A stretch of DNA of 64,000 nucleotides from Saccharopolyspora phatthalungensis (GTDB taxonomy: Bacteria; Actinomycetota; Actinomycetes; Mycobacteriales; Pseudonocardiaceae). Below are positions 8,099-21,496 of the stretch, piece after piece. Position numbers and translations under genes: made by a program. Every line of letters starts with the position of its first letter. Position 1 is the first letter of the stretch. The DNA lies in the NCBI RefSeq assembly GCF_014203395.1, contig NZ_JACHIW010000001.1, forward strand, positions 3,951,501 through 4,015,500, given 5' to 3'. A model generated the notes under the pieces. The model did not search any database and had not been told where the DNA came from. It saw nothing but the letters and a program-made list of their open reading frames with translations.

Positions 8099-9682
8099 GT
8101 GAACCGCCTACTGCTCGTGCTCTCCGCGGTGGTCCTGCTGGGTGGCGCCGCGTGTAACGCCCCTGTGCATGAAGCCCAACCGCTGCAGCCGCACACCGAG
8201 CGCAAGGGTCCGGTCGGGCCCGTGCCGGCCGGCCTGGAGCGGTACTACGGACAAACGTTGTCATGGGGGCCCTGCGCCCCATACGCCAGAACTGACAGTG
8301 AACAGGCGGCCTACCGGAACACCGGCCTGGAATGCGCGCGGCTGGAAGTCCCGATGGACTACGCCGCCCCCCAGGGGCAGACGATCACGATCGGGGTGCT
8401 GCGGAAACCGGCGACCGATCCGGGCCAGCGGATCGGTTCGCTGGTGATGAACCCCGGTGGACCAGGCGCATCCGGGATGGGCACGGCAGCGAGCCTGGCT
8501 TCGACGGTCTCCCAGTCCGAGCTCGGCGCGCGGTTCGACCTGGTCGGCTTCGACCCGCGCGGGGTCGGCGCGTCCGAGCCGACCGTGCACTGCCTGACCG
8601 ACCAGGAACGCGACGCCGAGCGGCTTGACTCGGATGCCGACACCTCGCCGAGCGGGGTCGCCCAGACCGAGCAGGAGGAGCGCGACCACGCGGGCAAGTG
8701 CGCCGAGCGCACCAGCACCAAGATGCTCGCCAATGTCGGCACCCGCGAGGTCATCAAGGACATCGACGTGCTGCGTTCGGCGCTCGGCGACGAGAAGCTC
8801 ACCTACCTCGGCTTCTCCTACGGCACCCGGATCGGCGCGGGGTACGCCGAGAACTTCCCCGGCAACGTGCGGGCGATGGTGCTCGACGGCGCGATCGACC
8901 CCGGCCAGTCCACCTCCGACCAGCTAGTCGCGCAGGGAGCCGGGTTCCAGCGCGCCTTCAACGACTTCGCGGCCTGGTGCGCCAAGCGCCAGCAGTGCTC
9001 GCTGGGCCATGACCCGTCGCATGCGGTCGCCGTTTTCCAGCAGATCACCCGCCCGCTGGTGAACCGGCCTGCCCCGGCGGGCACCGGCCGTGAACTGTCC
9101 TACAAGGACGCCTCGATGGCGGCGATCCAGGCGCTGTACGCACCCAGCCTGTGGGACCAGCTGGACAACGGGCTGGCCCAGCTCCGCGAGGGCGACGGCC
9201 GGAGCCTGCTGTCCCTCGCGGACAACTACTACAGCCGCGGCTCCAGCGGACGGTACTCCAACACCACCGACGCGTTCGACGCCGTGCACTGCGTCGATGA
9301 CCAGCGGGTCGAAGACCCGGCAAGGGTCCGCGAGGCCGACCGCCGCTACCGAGAGGTGGCGCCGTTCCTGGACAACGGCAGCCCGCCGAGCGCCGCGCGC
9401 GACCTGTGCGCGTTCTGGCCGGTCCCGGTCAGCGGCGAGCCCACCCAGCCGCAGGTGGGAGCGCTGCCGCCGGTCCTGGTCATCTCCACCACCGGCGACC
9501 CGGCCACGCCCTACGTGTCCGGGGTCAAGCTCGCCCAAGCCCTGCACGGCCGCCTGCTGACCTTCGAAGGCACCCAGCACACGGCCTTCCTGCAGGGCAT
9601 TTCCTGCGTGGACGACGCGGCCACGAACTACCTGGTCGACCTGACCCTCCCGGCGGAAGGCGCCCGCTGCACCTCAGGCTGA
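8099..9682 (+). CDS. secreted alpha/beta-hydrolase, tripeptidyl aminopeptidase family lipoprotein
   Basis: 527 residues. The N-terminus is a lipoprotein signal with lipobox LLGGAAC (Cys19). The catalytic triad of the family is visible: the nucleophile Ser in GFSYGTR, preceded by the oxyanion segment NPGGPGASG, then Asp in TTGDPATPY and His in GTQHTAFL. The C-terminal TAP-like domain ends with conserved Cys residues. Relatives (Streptomyces SlpD/SlpE, M. tuberculosis Rv2223c/Rv2224c) act on short peptides or esters at the cell surface. The position beside glnA2 and near panB matches the mycobacterial order. The GTG start has no Shine-Dalgarno; a CACGAT lies 6 bases upstream, so it may be leaderless. 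Confidence 0.9.
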   Translation: MNRLLLVLSAVVLLGGAACNAPVHEAQPLQPHTERKGPVGPVPAGLERYYGQTLSWGPCAPYARTDSEQAAYRNTGLECARLEVPMDYAAPQGQTITIGVLRKPATDPGQRIGSLVMNPGGPGASGMGTAASLASTVSQSELGARFDLVGFDPRGVGASEPTVHCLTDQERDAERLDSDADTSPSGVAQTEQEERDHAGKCAERTSTKMLANVGTREVIKDIDVLRSALGDEKLTYLGFSYGTRIGAGYAENFPGNVRAMVLDGAIDPGQSTSDQLVAQGAGFQRAFNDFAAWCAKRQQCSLGHDPSHAVAVFQQITRPLVNRPAPAGTGRELSYKDASMAAIQALYAPSLWDQLDNGLAQLREGDGRSLLSLADNYYSRGSSGRYSNTTDAFDAVHCVDDQRVEDPARVREADRRYREVAPFLDNGSPPSAARDLCAFWPVPVSGEPTQPQVGALPPVLVISTTGDPATPYVSGVKLAQALHGRLLTFEGTQHTAFLQGISCVDDAATNYLVDLTLPAEGARCTSG

Positions 9683-9795
9683 GCGGCAGGGCCGTGCGCG
9701 CTTTGACCGCTTTGCGGCTCGGCGTGCGCACGGCCCCGACCAGGCAGGTAGCGGGAGGTTCATGGACCAGTTACGCGATTCACCGAGGGAACTCT

Positions 9796-9801
9796 TAGGC
9801 T
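9796..9801 (+). promoter_or_regulatory. -10 element (TAGGCT) of glnA2, probably leaderless
   Basis: TAGGCT ends 6 bases before the glnA2 ATG at 9808, and no Shine-Dalgarno lies between. Transcription would start at the ATG. I saw no GlnR-type operator in the upstream gap. Confidence 0.6.
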
Positions 9802-9807
9802 GCGAGC

Positions 9808-11151
9808 ATGAACCGCCAGCAGGAGTTCGTGCTCCGCACCTTGGAGGAACGTGACATCCGCTTCGTGCGGCTGTGGTTCACCGATGTCCTCGGCATGCTC
9901 AAGTCGGTGGCGATCTCGCCCGCCGAACTGGAGGGTGCCTTCGCCGAGGGCATCGGGTTCGACGGCTCGGCCATCGAGGGCTTCGCCCGGGTCTACGAAT
10001 CGGACATGGTCGCCAAGCCGGACCCCGCCACTTTCCAAGTGCTGCCCTGGGAGACCCCGGACGGTGAGCACTATTCGGCACGGATGCTCTGCGACATCCA
10101 CATGCCCGACGGCTCACCGTGCTGGTCCGACCCGCGACACGTGCTGCGTCGCACCCTGGCCCGGGCCACCGAGTCCGGCTTCACCTGTTATGTGCATCCC
10201 GAGATCGAGTTCTTCCTGCTGAAGAACCTGCCGGACGACGGCAGCGAGCCGTTGCCCGCCGACTCGGGCGGATACTTCGACCAGGCCAGCCACGACGCGG
10301 CGCCGCACTTCCGGCGCAATGCCATCGAGACGCTGGAGGCGATGGGGATCTCGGTGGAGTTCAGCCACCACGAGGGCGCGCCCGGCCAGCAGGAGATCGA
10401 CCTGCGCTACGCCGACGCGCTGACCATGGCCGACAACGTGATGACCTTCCGGTACGTGGTCAAGGAGGTCGCGATCACCCAGGGCGTGCGCGCCTCGTTC
10501 ATGCCAAAGCCGTTCAGCGCGCAGCCCGGCTCCGGCATGCACACCCACTTCAGCCTGTTCGAGGGCGACCAAAACGCCTTCTACCACCCGGAAAACCCGT
10601 ACGAGCTCTCCGACATCGGCCGGGCGTTCGTGGCCGGCATCCTGCACCACGCCCGCGAGATCAGCGCCGTGACCAACCAGTGGGTGAACTCCTACAAGCG
10701 GCTGGTCGTCGGTGGCGAGGCCCCGACCGCGGTCTGCTGGGGCCACGCGAACCGGTCCGCGCTGGTCCGGGTGCCGATGTACTCGCCGGGCAAGGCGTCG
10801 TCCCGGCGCGTCGAGGTCCGCAACCTGGACTCGGCCTGCAACCCGTACCTGGCCTACGCGGTGATCCTCGCGGCCGGGCTGCGCGGCGTGCAGAAGGGCT
10901 ACGAGCTGCCACCAGCCACCGAGGATGACGTGTGGGGGCTGACCGAGCGGGAGCGCAAGGCGGCTGGCTACGCCAACCTGCCACAAAACCTCACCGAGGC
11001 GCTCTCCGAAATGGAGTCGTCCGAGCTCGTGGCGGAAACCCTCGGCGAGCACGTGTTCGACTTCTTCCTGCGCAACAAGCGCGAGGAGTGGAATTCCTAC
11101 CGCAGCCACGTCACGCCGTACGAGCTCCGCACCCTGATGCCCATGCTCTGA
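9808..11151 (+). CDS. glnA2: type I glutamine synthetase, GlnA2 type
   Basis: 447 residues, close to M. tuberculosis GlnA2 as recalled (RQxEFVLRTLEERDIRFVRLWF, HHEGAPGQQEIDLR, HVFDFFLRNKREEW). It has the glutamine synthetase metal and substrate motifs: FDGSAIEGF, the Glu pair in HPEIEFFL, GSGMHTHFSLF and NRSALVRVP. At the position of the adenylylated tyrosine of E. coli GlnA (NLYDLPPEE) it has DVWGLTERE, so Trp replaces Tyr and GlnE should not be able to switch it off. In actinobacteria GlnA2 paralogues make glutamine or gamma-glutamyl amides at lower activity than GlnA1; the substrate here is not decided by sequence. It lies upstream of glnE, but an rRNA operon separates the two. Confidence 0.92.
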   Translation: MNRQQEFVLRTLEERDIRFVRLWFTDVLGMLKSVAISPAELEGAFAEGIGFDGSAIEGFARVYESDMVAKPDPATFQVLPWETPDGEHYSARMLCDIHMPDGSPCWSDPRHVLRRTLARATESGFTCYVHPEIEFFLLKNLPDDGSEPLPADSGGYFDQASHDAAPHFRRNAIETLEAMGISVEFSHHEGAPGQQEIDLRYADALTMADNVMTFRYVVKEVAITQGVRASFMPKPFSAQPGSGMHTHFSLFEGDQNAFYHPENPYELSDIGRAFVAGILHHAREISAVTNQWVNSYKRLVVGGEAPTAVCWGHANRSALVRVPMYSPGKASSRRVEVRNLDSACNPYLAYAVILAAGLRGVQKGYELPPATEDDVWGLTERERKAAGYANLPQNLTEALSEMESSELVAETLGEHVFDFFLRNKREEWNSYRSHVTPYELRTLMPML

Positions 11152-11234
11152 GCCTGGGCCGCGCATACCGGAGGCGGCGCATCCCAGTTTGAGCACTCAT
11201 GGGGTTGGGCGTGTTGCTGTGGCGCAAGGAGCGA

Positions 11235-11240
11235 TAGGTT
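11235..11240 (+). promoter_or_regulatory. -10 element (TAGGTT) of the giant glycosyltransferase gene
   Basis: TAGGTT ends 6 bases before the GTG at 11247, matching the leaderless pattern of neighbouring genes. Confidence 0.45.
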
Positions 11241-11246
11241 GCGCGC

Positions 11247-14200
11247 GTGACTGATTCGCAGGCGCAGCACGACCCCGTGGCAGCCGGCAGTTCCGACCGA
11301 GAGGCCACCACGGAATCCCCCCTGCAGTCCGGTGTGCTGGAGCAACCAGCCGAGCTGTTCGGCGAACCGGAGTGGCCGGCCGAAACCCCGGACGACCTCG
11401 GCGCCCGCACCCTGCTCGGCTGCACCATCGCGTGCCGCGACCAGCTTCCGGCGGCGCGGGTGCTCCGCGAAACGTTCCGCCGCCACCACCCGAACGCGCA
11501 GTTCGCGGTGCTGGTAGTCGAGCTGCCCGGCACGAACCGGTCGGAGGCGGACGGCCTGACCTACACCGACATCGGGCTCGACGCGCAGGAGTTCGCCAGG
11601 CTGGCGATGGGTTGTACGGCGGAGCAGTTGCGCAACGTGTTGCGACCAAGGTTCCTGCAGCACCTGCTGCGCTCCGGTTCGACGTTGCTGTATTTCGAGC
11701 CTTCAGTCCAGGTCTTCGGCCGGTTCGACGACCTGGTCGCGGGCCTGACCGACGAGCGGCCGGTCGCCCTGGTGCCACGGGTGCTGCGCCCGCTGGCGGT
11801 GGACGGCCTGCGCCCCAGCCCCGCGGATCTCGCCGAATCGGGCACCTTCGACCCGAGCGTGTTCGCCGTGCGCCCCGGCGCGGAGCAACTCCTCGCAACG
11901 TGGGTGGAGCAGCTGCGCGCCGATCCGACGATGGCGACGCCGATCCTGGACGAGGCGCCTGCGTTGGTCGATCACCAGGTGATCCGCGATCCCGGCGTGG
12001 GCTTTTCGGTGTGGAACGCGGGACAGCGCGAGCTGGTGGTGGCGGGCGACGGCCGGCACACCGTGGATGGTGCCCTGCTGCGCAGCGTCCACTTCGACGG
12101 CTTTCAACCGCAGCGGCCCTGGCTGCTGTCCACGACCTACACCGACCGCCCGCGGATACTGCTCTCCGAGAATCCGGGACTCGCCGGGCTGTGCGCCGGC
12201 TACCGGGACGCGCTGGTCGATGCGGGGTACACCCGCGAACAGCCGCACCCGTTCGACTTCCTGCCCGACGGGGTCGTGCTGCCCGAGACGCTCCGCCGGG
12301 AGTACCTCGACGCCTGGCTCGCGGACGGTCAGCCGCCGCCGAGCCCGTTCGAACCGGACGGTCCGCTGGCGGAGTTCCGGGAGTGGTCCTGCGCACCGGC
12401 CGATGATCGGCAACGTGCGGCCGGCGGATCCCGGTGGACCGCGGCCGTATGGGCGGACGACCCGATCCTGCGGCGCGACTACCCGGACCCGTTCGGCACT
12501 CACGCGGAGGCATTTCACGAGTGGTGCGCGGGCGTCGGTGTGGCCAGTGGCCGGGTCCCGGCCGAGGCGGTGCACCGCCGGATCGACAAGCGCACCGCCT
12601 TGGTCGACCAGCTCGGTGTCGCGGTCCTGGGCGACGGACAACTCGCCGAGCTGATGCGAACTGCCGTCCGCGCCTCCGGGCTGCCATCGGCCGACACCGC
12701 CTACTATCCCGTGGTCCTGCGCTGCGACCCCGGCATGTCGGTGCCCGCGGGCCGGTACGTGATCGACGTCCACCACGCCGCGACCGATGCCACCGACGTG
12801 GCCGAGACCTGGGTCTTGTCGGAGAGCAGGCGCGCGGCAGCCCGCCGAAACGGCACGAAGACGCGCGTCGTCGCGCTGCCCGCGCCCGAGCGCGACCGGA
12901 TCGATCTGCCGACCCGGAAGGGGGCCCGAGCCAGGTTCGGGTTGTCCGACGAGTTCGTGTTCGGGGCCTTCGTGGACCACGCGGCCGAACGCGCGGACAA
13001 CGCGCTCGGGGTGGTCAGCGCGTTTCTGGCGGCATTCCCGGAACGTGACGACGTGCGCCTGCTGGTCGGTGTCGCCGGGGCGGTCGACCATCCGGAGGCC
13101 GCCGAGCGGCTACGTCTGGCCACCGTGACTGATCCCCGGGTGCTCCTGGTCGAAGAAGAACTCGACATCCACCCGCTGCTGTCGGCGTCCGACTGCTTCG
13201 TGTCACTGCACCGTGGGGAAGCTGGCGACGACCACGTCTTGCGGTTGCTGGAAATCGCCGCGCACGGGGTGCCGGTTATCGCGGGCGAGCACGGCGCTAT
13301 CGCCGAGCTCTTCGGGCCGGAGGCCGCGCGTCTCGTACCGTGCCAGGGGCCGGGTGAACCGGACATCGAGGCGGCTGCCGAGCTGCTACGCGCCGCCGCC
13401 GACGACCCGGAAGGCACGGCCTCCTTCGGCGAAGCGGCAAAGGAGAGCCTGCTCGCGGCGCACACCGTCGCGCGGGCGGGCGCACGACTGCGCGAGCGCG
13501 TGGAGCACGCGTACCGGAACTGGCGCACGAAATGGTCGCGGGACAGCCACGGCCAGTTCGATGACCCGTTGCGTCCGCTGCTGGTGGCGCGCCATGCGCT
13601 GCACCGTGCGCCAGAAGTGGGCGTCAGCAGCCGGAACTCAATGGCACCTGCCCTGCGCAAGGCCGTGCTCAAAGCACTGAGCCACTATGACGAGCACATC
13701 CGCGATGTGCTGCGCTCGCTCGTCGATGGCGTCGAGCAGACCGCTTCCGAACTGCTGCGTCGCCAGTACGAAGTGGACGGCGAGGGCGACCTGGAGGCGA
13801 TGCGCGCGGAGCTGACGCAGCTCGTCCGGCGCCAGGACCAGCTGGGTGCCCAGGTGCTTGGCACCGACGACGGCATGGTCCGGGCCCGCGCCGACCTGGC
13901 CGACCAGCACCGCAGGCTTCGAAAGCTCGAAGACGGCGCGGCCGGCGACCAACGGGTGGACGCCCTGGCGGAGCGCCTGGACAGCCTGACCGGAGCGGTC
14001 GAGCGGATCCTCGACCGGATGGACGATTTGGAGCAGCGCCAAGCCGGCGACGCGGGCGTGGAGGCGAGTCTGCGCACGGCGTCGAACGACGCCGCGGATG
14101 CGTTGCAGCGGACTAATGTCCTGCAACGCATCCTGCTGCGCGAGCACGAGCGCAACACCGGAGCCGGTGACGGCACGACTACGCCGGTGCTCTGCGATGC

Positions 14201-14939
14201 AGGACTGCTGCGCCTACCGGCCGACGACAGCTTCATGCTGCCCTGGCTTTCGTCGAACCCGAGCTGGGATACCGACGTGTCGGCGCTGATCGATTCCCTG
14301 CTGGAGCCCGACGGGGTCTTCATGGATGTCGGTGCCTACGTCGGCTACCAGACCGTGCGTGTGCTCAGCAGACTGGGCAACAGCGGCGCCGTAGTCGCGG
14401 TCGAGCCGTGCCCACGCAGCGGTGCCTTGCTCAAGCACAACATCGAAGTCAACGTGCCTGCGGCATGGGGACATCGACTCGTGATGGTAGAAGGCGCGGC
14501 GTGGGACGGGTCGTGCCAGCTTGCGGCGGAGCCGTCGCTGGCGGGCGGCCTGTCCGTCACCCCGGCGGACGGGGACAAAGCCCCAGCCGTGCGCGGCGTC
14601 CGGCTCGACCGCGAGCTGGAGAACCACGAAGCCCTGCGGAACTTGAAGCTGTCGGTCGTGCACGTCGACGTGGGCGGACGCGTACACCGGGTGCTCGGCG
14701 GCTTGGTCCGCTTGCTGCGTCGCGACCGTCCTTCGATCGTGTGCTCTTTCACACCCGACCTGATTGCGGAACTCGGTGACGACCCGGCGGCCGCGCTGCG
14801 TGAGTTCGGCACCTGGGGTTACGAGCTGGTCCCGGTCGGCCGGACCAAGCCGGTCACCGCCTCTGACCTGCTGGAAGCGATCAACGCGGCCGGTTCGGCG
14901 AGCACGGTGAAGCTCTGGCTCCGGCCGAAGCAAAAATGA
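11247..14939 (+). CDS. giant glycosyltransferase / coiled-coil / FkbM-type methyltransferase
   Basis: 1,230 residues in at least four parts. Residues about 55-300 look like a GT-A (GT8-like) transferase, but the usual DxD at the end of the strand is replaced by FEPSV near 151. About 535-720 resembles a GT-B C-lobe (GT4), with VRLLVGVAG, ASDCFVSLHRGEA and LLEIAAHGVPVIAGEHGAIAEL near 668; the E...E donor-sugar pair seems kept. About 811-955 is a heptad-rich coiled coil. About 1025-1190 is an FkbM-type SAM methyltransferase with FMDVGAYVGY and VVAVEPCPRS. A TAGGTT lies 6 bases before the GTG start, and AAGGAG 15 bases before it, so it is either leaderless or weakly led. It stands alone between glnA2 and the rRNA operon. 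A surface glycan or glycolipid target is plausible but unproven. Confidence 0.8.
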   Translation: MTDSQAQHDPVAAGSSDREATTESPLQSGVLEQPAELFGEPEWPAETPDDLGARTLLGCTIACRDQLPAARVLRETFRRHHPNAQFAVLVVELPGTNRSEADGLTYTDIGLDAQEFARLAMGCTAEQLRNVLRPRFLQHLLRSGSTLLYFEPSVQVFGRFDDLVAGLTDERPVALVPRVLRPLAVDGLRPSPADLAESGTFDPSVFAVRPGAEQLLATWVEQLRADPTMATPILDEAPALVDHQVIRDPGVGFSVWNAGQRELVVAGDGRHTVDGALLRSVHFDGFQPQRPWLLSTTYTDRPRILLSENPGLAGLCAGYRDALVDAGYTREQPHPFDFLPDGVVLPETLRREYLDAWLADGQPPPSPFEPDGPLAEFREWSCAPADDRQRAAGGSRWTAAVWADDPILRRDYPDPFGTHAEAFHEWCAGVGVASGRVPAEAVHRRIDKRTALVDQLGVAVLGDGQLAELMRTAVRASGLPSADTAYYPVVLRCDPGMSVPAGRYVIDVHHAATDATDVAETWVLSESRRAAARRNGTKTRVVALPAPERDRIDLPTRKGARARFGLSDEFVFGAFVDHAAERADNALGVVSAFLAAFPERDDVRLLVGVAGAVDHPEAAERLRLATVTDPRVLLVEEELDIHPLLSASDCFVSLHRGEAGDDHVLRLLEIAAHGVPVIAGEHGAIAELFGPEAARLVPCQGPGEPDIEAAAELLRAAADDPEGTASFGEAAKESLLAAHTVARAGARLRERVEHAYRNWRTKWSRDSHGQFDDPLRPLLVARHALHRAPEVGVSSRNSMAPALRKAVLKALSHYDEHIRDVLRSLVDGVEQTASELLRRQYEVDGEGDLEAMRAELTQLVRRQDQLGAQVLGTDDGMVRARADLADQHRRLRKLEDGAAGDQRVDALAERLDSLTGAVERILDRMDDLEQRQAGDAGVEASLRTASNDAADALQRTNVLQRILLREHERNTGAGDGTTTPVLCDAGLLRLPADDSFMLPWLSSNPSWDTDVSALIDSLLEPDGVFMDVGAYVGYQTVRVLSRLGNSGAVVAVEPCPRSGALLKHNIEVNVPAAWGHRLVMVEGAAWDGSCQLAAEPSLAGGLSVTPADGDKAPAVRGVRLDRELENHEALRNLKLSVVHVDVGGRVHRVLGGLVRLLRRDRPSIVCSFTPDLIAELGDDPAAALREFGTWGYELVPVGRTKPVTASDLLEAINAAGSASTVKLWLRPKQK

Positions 14940-14985
14940 GCCATGATCCACCGAAGAAGTGATGTCAAGAGTCTGACCAGGCGAT

Positions 14986-15014
14986 TTGACTTTCACGCAG
15001 GGTGTGCGTAACTT
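14986..15014 (+). promoter_or_regulatory. rRNA promoter P1
   Basis: TTGACT at 14986-14991 and TAACTT at 15009-15014 with exactly 17 bases between. It lies about 50 bases past the stop of the glycosyltransferase gene and 500 bases before 16S. Confidence 0.8.
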
Positions 15015-15138
15015 TCTCTTCGCCGCACGGAAGGCCGGACGGAACAGGACGCAAGAGCCTGGCGAGGACGGCCGCGGGAGCGCCCCGGAGATTCGGACAC
15101 GAACTCCGCGGAGCGCACACCGGCCGGGGGCGCGCAGT

Positions 15139-15167
15139 TTGACACTGCGAAGCGCACCGGGTAACGT
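15139..15167 (+). promoter_or_regulatory. rRNA promoter P2
   Basis: TTGACA at 15139-15144 and TAACGT at 15162-15167, again with a 17-base spacer. Tandem promoters are the rule for actinobacterial rRNA operons. Confidence 0.8.
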
Positions 15168-15287
15168 TAAGCGGTCGCCAAGTAGACGACAAGGCTACAA
15201 GGCGCGTTGATAACTCAAGCAACGAGCTCGACCTTCGGAGCGATCAGTACGGGGTACCCCCCTGAAAACGCCGAAATGAGAGCCTGC

Positions 15288-15293
15288 TAGAGT
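15288..15293 (+). promoter_or_regulatory. possible third rRNA -10 element
   Basis: TAGAGT about 220 bases before 16S. The -35 is poor: only a TGAAA-like run near 15263. It is a candidate for a promoter with weak -35 dependence. Confidence 0.4.
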
Positions 15294-15354
15294 TACCGAC
15301 ACAAGAAAGCGACGGAGAAAATACTCCGCGGGGCGTTCGCGCCCGGTGTGGGTG

Positions 15355-15368
15355 TGTTCTTTGAGAAC
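15355..15368 (+). promoter_or_regulatory. boxA-like antitermination element of the rRNA leader
   Basis: TGTTCTTTGAGAAC precedes the 16S processing stem. A similar element (GTTGTTTGAGAACT, 17207-17220) lies in the 16S-23S spacer. Both match the Nus-factor boxA position in actinobacterial rRNA operons. Confidence 0.7.
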
Positions 15369-15400
15369 TCAACAGCGGACTGTTTTGGTTAGTGTTCTTT
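15369..15400 (+). other. 5' arm of the 16S rRNA processing stem
   Basis: The AACAGCGGACTGT and GTTAGTGT segments pair with the stretch at 17125-17162 after 16S (reverse complement reads AACAGCGAACTGT and GTTAGTGT). This is the expected RNase III-type stem that loops out 16S. Confidence 0.7.
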
Positions 15401-15510
15401 TATGCCCCCGACCATGCAGGTTGTGTGGTTGGTGGTTTCTTTGAGTATGGCGCTCTGGTTCCTGGTTTCGGGGATTGTTTGAGTGTCTGCTGGGATTGTT
15501 TCAACAGGCA

Positions 15511-20311
<4,801 letters not shown>

Positions 20312-20320
<9 letters not shown>

Positions 20321-20369
20321 AAGATTGCTACGCACCCACTATACGGTGTCTGAGACAACAACCAGACAC
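20312..20369 (+). other. 3' arm of the 23S processing stem
   Basis: The reverse complement of this stretch matches 17197-17253 over most of its length (GGTTGTTGT, GTATAGTGGGTGCG, TCTTTGTG). Together they form a stem of some 55 base pairs enclosing 23S. Confidence 0.75.
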
Positions 20370-20449
20370 GTTGATAATCGAAGATGGTTTTGTGTCATTG
20401 ATTCTGGCACCCGAGGTTTTCCCGCTGCTTGTGGTGGTGGGGTGTGGGT

Positions 20450-20568
20450 TGTCGGTGGCGATGGCGGGGAGGGTCCGCCCGGTCCCATTCCGAACCCGGT
20501 AGCTAAGCTCCCCAGCGCTGATGGTACTGCACTCGACAGGGTGTGGGAGAGTAAGACACCGCCGACAC
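20450..20568 (+). rRNA. rrf: 5S ribosomal RNA
   Basis: About 119 bases with the conserved CGGTCCCATTCCGAACCCGG segment, GATGGTACTGCA and GTGGGAGAGTA. The ends GTCGGTGG and CCGCCGAC pair to form helix I, which sets the limits. Confidence 0.97.
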
Positions 20569-20580
20569 ACTAATTGGAGA

Positions 20581-20616
20581 AGCCCCTCCTTCCGGAAACG
20601 GAAGGAGGGGCTTTTT
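20581..20616 (+). terminator. strong intrinsic terminator of the rRNA operon
   Basis: A perfect 14-bp stem (20581-20594 with 20599-20612) closed by a GAAA tetraloop and followed by a run of T. It is the only hairpin in the window with a classical U-tract. Confidence 0.95.
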
Positions 20617-20677
20617 CGTTTCGGCTCAATTCATGATTTCGTCCGGAAGCCCGATAGGCGGCCGGACCCTCGGCACG

Positions 20678-20683
20678 TACCCT
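20678..20683 (+). promoter_or_regulatory. -10 element (TACCCT) of the amidotransferase gene
   Basis: TACCCT ends 7 bases before the ATG at 20691, with no Shine-Dalgarno between; a leaderless start is expected. Confidence 0.6.
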
Positions 20684-20690
20684 CACGGGC

Positions 20691-21443
20691 ATGGGTGGTG
20701 TGCGGATTCTCGTTGTGCAGCCGTGGAGGGGGGATCCGTCGGCCGAGTTAGGTGAATGGCTGCTCGCTGCCGGTGCGGACCTCGATGTTGTGCTCCCGGC
20801 AGAGCAGCAGCTACCGGCGGACTTCGCCGGCCATCAGGGGCTGGTTGTGCTTGGCGGCAAGATGGGCGTGTACGACGACGCTGATCACCCCTGGCTAGCA
20901 GAAGTTCGCGCCCTGCTCAGCAAAGCGGTGAGCCAGCGGGTTCCGGTGCTGGCGATCTGCCTCGGCGCCCAACTGCTCGCCGCCGCGACCGGTGGCCAGG
21001 TGCGTGCCGCGCGCAAAGGACCGGAGGCCGGCACCTTGCTGGTCGCGAAGCGGGACGCCGCGGCGGAGGATCCGTTGCTTGGCCCGGTTCCGTTGACCCC
21101 CGATGTGTTGCAGTTCCACACCGACGAGATCACGATGCTGCCACCGTCGGCGCAGCTGCTCGCCTCCTCGCCGAAGTGCGATAACCAGGCGTTCCGGGTC
21201 GGGGACTGCGCGTACGGGTTGCAGTTCCACATCGAGACCACGCCGGACGTGGTGTTGGATTGGGCCAGGCAATCCCCGGAGGTCGCGGCAACGATTCGCC
21301 CGGGACAACTGGAACCCGAGCACCTTCACGAGTTCCACGCCGATCTCGCCGAAACGTGGCGACCGGTTGCCGAGCGTTTCGTGCGGCTGGTCGCCACGCC
21401 GCCAGAGGAACGCAGCAACAGCCGATTCCTGCCATTGGCGTGA
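20691..21443 (+). CDS. class I glutamine amidotransferase (GMP synthase-like GATase domain)
   Basis: 250 residues forming a stand-alone GATase1 domain. The triad is complete: Cys90 in AICLGAQ, and His180 and Glu182 in LQFHIE. Such enzymes hydrolyse glutamine or a gamma-glutamyl amide; the acceptor domain must be elsewhere, or the protein acts alone as a gamma-glutamyl hydrolase. It lies 53 bases upstream of glnE on the same strand and directly behind the rRNA operon, within the glutamine-synthetase neighbourhood. That context suggests a link to glutamine or gamma-glutamyl compound turnover, but this is inference. It has its own leaderless promoter. Confidence 0.88.
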   Translation: MGGVRILVVQPWRGDPSAELGEWLLAAGADLDVVLPAEQQLPADFAGHQGLVVLGGKMGVYDDADHPWLAEVRALLSKAVSQRVPVLAICLGAQLLAAATGGQVRAARKGPEAGTLLVAKRDAAAEDPLLGPVPLTPDVLQFHTDEITMLPPSAQLLASSPKCDNQAFRVGDCAYGLQFHIETTPDVVLDWARQSPEVAATIRPGQLEPEHLHEFHADLAETWRPVAERFVRLVATPPEERSNSRFLPLA

Positions 21444-21484
21444 ATTGTCCCCAGGTCGGGTCTTCGCCGGCATTCGATGCGGAC

Positions 21485-21490
21485 TACGGT
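21485..21490 (+). promoter_or_regulatory. -10 element (TACGGT) of glnE
   Basis: TACGGT ends 6 bases before ATG at 21497, which favours this start over the longer open frame that begins at 21260 inside the amidotransferase gene. Confidence 0.6.
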
Positions 21491-21496
21491 TCGGAT

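Larger units (their letters stand above)
14940..15510 (+). other. rRNA operon leader and promoter region
   Basis: 571 bases without a protein gene. It holds two strong sigma70-like promoters, a possible third -10 (TAGAGT), a boxA-like antitermination element and the 5' arm of the 16S processing stem. The short open frames here have no coding support. Confidence 0.9.

Noticed and set aside
6021-8099. 692-codon open frame opposite nadE
   Set aside because: Mirror frame of NAD synthetase with low-complexity composition and no motif.
9683-9807. GlnR operator before glnA2
   Set aside because: GTTAC and GGAAC occur but are 13 bases apart, not 6, and no further half-sites follow.
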